Positions 60,356 to 64,000 of a stretch of 64,000 nt of DNA are shown here, one piece after another. The notes beneath the pieces are model-generated. The model was given only the letters and a program-made list of their open reading frames with translations, searched no databases and was not told the origin of the DNA. This stretch comes from Streptomyces dangxiongensis (GTDB taxonomy: Bacteria > Actinomycetota > Actinomycetes > Streptomycetales > Streptomycetaceae): contig NZ_CP033073.1 in NCBI RefSeq assembly GCF_003675325.1, forward strand, positions 3,844,001 to 3,908,000, written 5' to 3'. The translations under genes and the position numbers were made by a program. The number at the start of each line of letters is the position of its first letter. The first letter of the stretch is position 1.

Positions 60356-61751
60356 ACACACCGATCCCGGCGGTCGCCCACGGCAGGTCCAGCAGCTCCG
60401 TCTCCTCGCCCTGCCGGGCCCCGCCCGGCGGTACGACGGCCAGCGCGTCGGCCGCGGCGATGCCACGGAGCATGGCGGGGCCGTTGTAGTGCAGCGGCAC
60501 GGCATGGTCACCGCGCAGCACCACGGGGACGAGCCGGGTGTCGTACGGATGCCCCTGCACCGCCTCCCGCAGCGGCAGCGTGTACGGCTCGGGGGCGGGC
60601 CGGGCGGCGAGGGTCCGCAGCAGCGGCTCGGCGAGCGTGAGCAGCCCGGAAACGGCCGCGAGCGGGTTGCCGGGCAGTCCGACGAGGTGCTGGTCCTCCT
60701 TGGTGCGGGCCAGCAGCATGGGGTGACCGGGGCGCACCTTGACGCCGTCGACGAGGAGTTCGGCGCCGATGCGTTCCAGGACCGGATGGACGTGGTCGAC
60801 GGGTCCGGCCGCGGTGCCGCCCGTGGTGACGACGAGGTCGGCGCCGGAGCCGGTGATCGCCTTGCGGAGCGCCCGGGCGTCGTCGCCGAGCCGGCGTACG
60901 GCGACGACCTCGGCGCCGAGCGCCCGCAGCCAGGGCGGCAGCATGGGGCCGAGCGCGTCCCGGATCAGCCCGTCGTGGGGGAGTCCCCCGGTCAGCAGCT
61001 CGTCACCCAGGACGAGGACCTCGGCGCGCGGGCGGGGCACGGTGGTGACCGTGTCGTATCCGGCCGCCGCGGCCAGGCCCAGGACGGCCGGGGTGACCAG
61101 GGTGCCGACGGGCAGCAGTTGGTCCCCGGTGCGGCACTCCTGGCCGCGGGGGCGGATGTCCTGGCCGTGGAGCATGTCGCGGGTGGCGTGGAGGCGGCCC
61201 TTGGCGTCCGTACGGCCGTGCTCGGCGCGCAGGACGGCGGTGGTGTCGGCGGGGATGCGGGCACCGGTGGCGATCGGGACCGCCTCCCCGTCGGTCAGCG
61301 GGTCGGGTTGCGCATGCCCGGCGAGCACGCCCTCGGCCCGTACCTGCCAAGGACCGGGGCCGGCGACCGCCCAGCCGTCCATCGCGGAGGTGTCGAAGGA
61401 GGGCAGGTCGGTGAGCGCGTCGAGGGGGGCGGCCAGGACCAGTCCCAGGGCGTCACCGAGCGGGACGGAGACGGGGGTGCGGCGGGCACCGGCGGGGACG
61501 GCCGCCGAGCCCTTCGCGGCAGCAGGGCGCGCGGCGCGGGCGGCGATCTCACGGGCGCGGGGCCAGTCCGTGGCCCTGTGCCGCTCGGCGGGCCGCACGC
61601 CGGACGGCTGCGGAGCCGGAGCGCTCACATGGCCCGTGCTGTCGTCCCCGGCTTCCGGGGGGGCTTCCCTCACGAGGGCCAGGGCCTCCTCGACGTCGAG
61701 GTCGTCGCTCTCCTCGGCGGATGCCTGGGCCCGGGTACCGGGGGCGGTCAT
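60345..61751 (-). CDS. moeA: Molybdopterin molybdenumtransferase (MoeA-like)
   Basis: A 468-residue MoeA-family protein that inserts molybdate into molybdopterin. Domain motifs include TDLPSFDTSAMDGWAVAGPG, IATGARIPADTTAVLRAEHG, VLGDELLTGG, DLVVTTGGTAAGPVDHVHPV, and GLPGNPLAAVSGLLTLAEP. The N-terminal 90 residues are an extra acidic, Pro-rich segment. ATG 61751 overlaps the stop of the upstream mobA-like gene (ATGA), and its stop overlaps the channel start (GTGA), so the three genes form an operon in the order mobA-moeA-channel. Confidence 0.92.
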   Translation of the reverse strand: MTAPGTRAQASAEESDDLDVEEALALVREAPPEAGDDSTGHVSAPAPQPSGVRPAERHRATDWPRAREIAARAARPAAAKGSAAVPAGARRTPVSVPLGDALGLVLAAPLDALTDLPSFDTSAMDGWAVAGPGPWQVRAEGVLAGHAQPDPLTDGEAVPIATGARIPADTTAVLRAEHGRTDAKGRLHATRDMLHGQDIRPRGQECRTGDQLLPVGTLVTPAVLGLAAAAGYDTVTTVPRPRAEVLVLGDELLTGGLPHDGLIRDALGPMLPPWLRALGAEVVAVRRLGDDARALRKAITGSGADLVVTTGGTAAGPVDHVHPVLERIGAELLVDGVKVRPGHPMLLARTKEDQHLVGLPGNPLAAVSGLLTLAEPLLRTLAARPAPEPYTLPLREAVQGHPYDTRLVPVVLRGDHAVPLHYNGPAMLRGIAAADALAVVPPGGARQGEETELLDLPWATAGIGVCFT

Positions 61752-62659
61752 CCGGCGTCCGGGGCACTCGGGCCCCCGCTGTTCTCTTCCGTGCCGCCGT
61801 CGCTCTCCTCCGCCCATCGCAGGGCCAGCGCGGCGGCCTTGCGGGCGGCCTCCGCGACGGCCTCGGGGCCGCCCCGGCCCTGGGCCGCGGCATAACCGAC
61901 GAGGAACGTGGTCAGCGGGGCGGCGGGCCGGGCCACGCCGTGCGCGGCGTCACGGGCCAGGTCGAGCAGGGCGCCGGTGTCGACGTCCAGGTCGATGCCC
62001 AGCTCGTCCTTGACTGCGGAGATCCATTCATCCAACACGTGCCCATGCTCCCTGATGCGTGCCCTGGCATGGGTGATGTCGTCCCAGGTGTCGCAGTCGA
62101 AGGACGCCTGCGTGTCCGGGACGCGGGTGAGGCGGAGGGCGCCCGTCAGCCGGCGCAGGGGCAACCCGGAGAGGCCGTCGGGCGTGGCGGCGAGGGCGGT
62201 CAGCTCGCGTTGGAGCGCGGCGGTGCGGTAGGCGGCCACGAGCGGCTGCTCACGGCCGTCGGCGTCGGTGAGCAGCGCGCCGTCGGCTCCGGTGTCCCGA
62301 AGGACGGTCAACAGCCGCCGCACCGTGCTCTGCTGGAGGAACGGCAGGTCGGCGGAGAGGACGACGGTGTGCGCGGCGGCGGTGAGTCGCAGGCCGGCCT
62401 CCAGCGCGGCGACCGGTCCACCGCCGGGCGGCTCCTCGCACGCCCAGCGCACCGGCCGGGCCGTGGGGCGGGGCGCGGCCACCACGACGGTCGTCCGGGC
62501 GCCCGCACAGGCAGCGAGCACCCGGTCGAGGAGCGTACGGCCGCCGACCCGGAGTCCGGGCTTGTCGGCCCCGCCGAGCCGCCGGGCGGCGCCGCCGGCC
62601 AGCACGACGGCGTCGTACGGCGCGGACGTCCCGGGGGCGGCGGGGGCGGTGTCGGTCAC
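61748..62659 (-). CDS. MobA-like nucleotidyltransferase fused to a DUF6457 domain
   Basis: A 303-residue protein. The N-terminal 195 residues are a MobA-like GTP transferase that would attach a nucleotide to molybdenum cofactor: AVVLAGGAARRLGGADKPGL (the GG-x-S/A-x-R-MG-x-DK type motif) and VLSADLPFLQQS (metal Asp). The C-terminal 100 residues (DEWISAVKDELGIDLDVDTG, FLVGYAAAQGRGGPEAVAEA) match the small DUF6457 domain found on actinobacterial MobA proteins. GTG 62659 is the start. It precedes moeA with a four-base overlap. Cofactor role is strongly suggested by the operon. Confidence 0.9.
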   Translation of the reverse strand: MTDTAPAAPGTSAPYDAVVLAGGAARRLGGADKPGLRVGGRTLLDRVLAACAGARTTVVVAAPRPTARPVRWACEEPPGGGPVAALEAGLRLTAAAHTVVLSADLPFLQQSTVRRLLTVLRDTGADGALLTDADGREQPLVAAYRTAALQRELTALAATPDGLSGLPLRRLTGALRLTRVPDTQASFDCDTWDDITHARARIREHGHVLDEWISAVKDELGIDLDVDTGALLDLARDAAHGVARPAAPLTTFLVGYAAAQGRGGPEAVAEAARKAAALALRWAEESDGGTEENSGGPSAPDAG

Positions 62660-62733
62660 CGTCCGAGTATGTCCTGCCGGCCTGCCCTGCCGGTGTGGGC
62701 GTACGTCACACCATGCGTGTACTCACCTTTCGC

Positions 62734-62790
62734 AGGGTGCGCTCACCCCTCCGGCAGGGTGCGCTCACGTCCCCCGGGAGGGTGCGCTCA
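62734..62790. repeat. Three direct repeats AGGGTGCGCTCA, candidate binding sites
   Basis: Identical 12-mers at 62734-62745, 62756-62767 and 62779-62790 (22- and 23-bp steps, about two helical turns). A degenerate fourth (10 of 12) ends at 62845 within the preceding E2 gene's stop. The repeats lie in the 183-bp region before the mobA-moeA-channel operon. Direct repeats with helical phasing suggest a regulator site. Confidence 0.65.
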
Positions 62791-62842
62791 GGTCCCCGGC
62801 AGGTGTTCCCCCGTCTCCGGCAGGCGCGCCCCCGGGGCGCGC

Positions 62843-64000
62843 TCACAGGGTGCGCAGCAGCACCGCCGGCTGTTCCACGCAGTCCGCCACGTACCGCAGG
62901 AAGCCGCCCGCCGTGCCGCCGTCGCATACCCGGTGGTCGAAGGTGAGCGAGAGCTGCACCACCTGGCGGACGGCCAGCTCGCCCTCGTGCACCCACGGTT
63001 TGGCGACGATGCGGCCGACGCCGAGCATGGCCGCCTCGGGGTGGTTGATGATCGGGGTGGATCCGTCGACACCGAACACCCCGTAGTTGTTCAGCGTGAA
63101 CGTGCCGCCGGTGAGTTCCCCGGGCGTGAGCCTCCCCGCGCGGGCCGCTTCGGTGAGGCGGGCGAACTCGGCGGTCAGCGACTCGGCGTCACGCGCGTGG
63201 GCGTCCCGGACGACCGGTACGACCAGTCCGCGTTCGGTCTGGGCGGCGAACCCGAGGTGGACCCGGTCGAGCCGGACGACCTCGCGGGCGTCGGCGTCGA
63301 CGAAGGAGTTCAGCTCGGGGAACCGGGCCAGGGCGGCCGTGCTGATGCGGGCGAGCAGGGCGAGGAGGGAGATCTTCGGCCCCCCGGCCGCGTTGACCGC
63401 CGCGCGGGCGCGCAGCAGTTCGGACGCGTCGGCGTCGACCCAGCAGGTCGCGTCCGGGATCTCCCGGCGGCTGCGGGAGAGCTTGTCCGCGACGGCACCG
63501 CGCACTCCCTTGAGCGGGACACGGACCGCGCCCCCGGCCGGGGCCGCGACGGGCGTGCTTACGGCCGTCTCCCCGGCCGCCGGTGCCTGCGCCGCCCTGG
63601 CCCGCAGCACGTCCTCGACGTCCGCGCGCAGGATGAGCCCGTCGGGCCCCGATCCGGCCAGCTGTCGCAGGTCCACACCATTGTCACGGGCGAGCCGGCG
63701 CACGAGGGGCGAGATCACGGGGACCGGTCCGTCGGCGGACTCGGGGGCCGGTGCCGGTGCGGGGGCTTGTGGCGGTGCCGGCGGGGAGGCCGGTGCCGCT
63801 GCCGTTGCGGTCACGCGCGCGCGGGCGCCCGTCGGGGCGTTCCCGTGCACTGCGGCCTGCCCATTGTCGGCACTCTGCCCAGGACCGATGCCCTGCCCGG
63901 GACCGGCACCCTGGCCGGGGCCTGCTCCCTGACCGTGCCCGGCCGCCGTACCGGCCGTCGCCGTACCGGCCGTCGCCGTCCTGACCCGGCGCCGCCGGGC
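62843..64000 (-). CDS. Second dihydrolipoyl acyltransferase (E2) of a 2-oxoacid dehydrogenase, 5' partial
   Basis: Open from the right edge of the window to the stop at 62843 (386 codons visible including the stop). The Gly/Gln-rich linker (AGHGQGAGPGQ and similar) is followed by a peripheral subunit-binding domain (VRRLARDNGVDLRQLAGSGP) and the catalytic domain with TFDHRVCDGGTAGGFLRY, including the HRVxDG active site. The lipoyl domain should lie beyond 64000. With bkdC at 47948 the window thus contains two E2 genes about 13 kb apart, similar to the two bkd loci known from S. coelicolor. Substrate class inferred from similarity to bkdC. Confidence 0.93.
   Translation of the reverse strand, partial: ARRRRVRTATAGTATAGTAAGHGQGAGPGQGAGPGQGIGPGQSADNGQAAVHGNAPTGARARVTATAAAPASPPAPPQAPAPAPAPESADGPVPVISPLVRRLARDNGVDLRQLAGSGPDGLILRADVEDVLRARAAQAPAAGETAVSTPVAAPAGGAVRVPLKGVRGAVADKLSRSRREIPDATCWVDADASELLRARAAVNAAGGPKISLLALLARISTAALARFPELNSFVDADAREVVRLDRVHLGFAAQTERGLVVPVVRDAHARDAESLTAEFARLTEAARAGRLTPGELTGGTFTLNNYGVFGVDGSTPIINHPEAAMLGVGRIVAKPWVHEGELAVRQVVQLSLTFDHRVCDGGTAGGFLRYVADCVEQPAVLLRTL

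Noticed and set aside
1..64000. Prophage, insertion sequence, CRISPR array, rRNA or tRNA genes
   Set aside because: No integrase, transposase, regular spacer repeats or structured RNA genes other than the B12 riboswitch were seen; the BRO-N gene alone is not evidence of a prophage.

Overview
The window is high-GC (about 72-73%) DNA with strongly GC-biased third codon positions, frequent GTG starts and dense protein-coding genes with actinobacterial products. Mycothiol-dependent-enzyme folds, a proteasome-activator homologue, FUSC, RTX and NHL proteins and Hanks-type kinases all point to a Streptomyces chromosome. From memory, the order metG ... aspS ... dacA ... bkdABC ... two Ser/Thr kinases ... 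second acyltransferase resembles the S. coelicolor core region left of oriC. A perfect 14-bp parS site at 60342-60355 fits an origin-proximal location. I saw no rRNA, tRNA, insertion sequence, prophage or CRISPR array.

Left part (1-19.6 kb). The window opens with the 5' end of a GH13 alpha-glucosidase. Next is a metal-uptake module: an ArsR-type sensor, a 24-bp operator, a cobalamin riboswitch and a NiCoT transporter. Then come a nucleoside hydrolase, a lipoprotein, and an XRE-TPR regulator that faces a small exported Ala/Pro-rich peptide gene across a 26-bp inverted repeat. These are followed by a secreted propeller/Ig protein, a caspase-like protein, a PP2C phosphatase, membrane proteins, a MocR regulator with 13-bp direct repeats facing an alpha/beta hydrolase, an exo/endonuclease-fold protein, a FUSC transporter and an acidic vWA protein.

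Middle (19.6-47.9 kb). Housekeeping genes (metG, aspS, a SpoIIE/HATPase phosphatase, an acyl-CoA dehydrogenase, an M18 aminopeptidase, a D,D-carboxypeptidase) are interspersed with accessory genes: an HTH protein next to a Uma2-type nuclease, a secreted pectate lyase, an AbiEii-like nucleotidyltransferase, pirin, SseB, a thioredoxin-NHL protein, an RTX-repeat protein, a GlxA-type regulator facing a cupin, a Nit2-like amidase, a GntR-MFS pair and a BRO-N protein.

Right part (47.9-64 kb). The bkdA-bkdB-bkdC operon encodes E1 alpha, E1 beta and E2 of a branched-chain 2-oxoacid dehydrogenase. It is followed by a phosphotransferase, two divergent Ser/Thr kinases, a bacterial proteasome activator (Bpa), a surface-anchored protein, a quinone oxidoreductase, a damaged K+ channel, moeA, a mobA-like gene and the C-terminal two thirds of a second E2.

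Sequence quality. Several conserved genes are broken by single-base length changes, mostly in short C/G runs: FUSC twice, vWA twice, HTH once, thioredoxin-NHL twice, and possibly a 10-base homopolymer ORF. This suggests residual sequencing indels rather than real decay. The K+ channel is different: about 80 codons appear to be missing.
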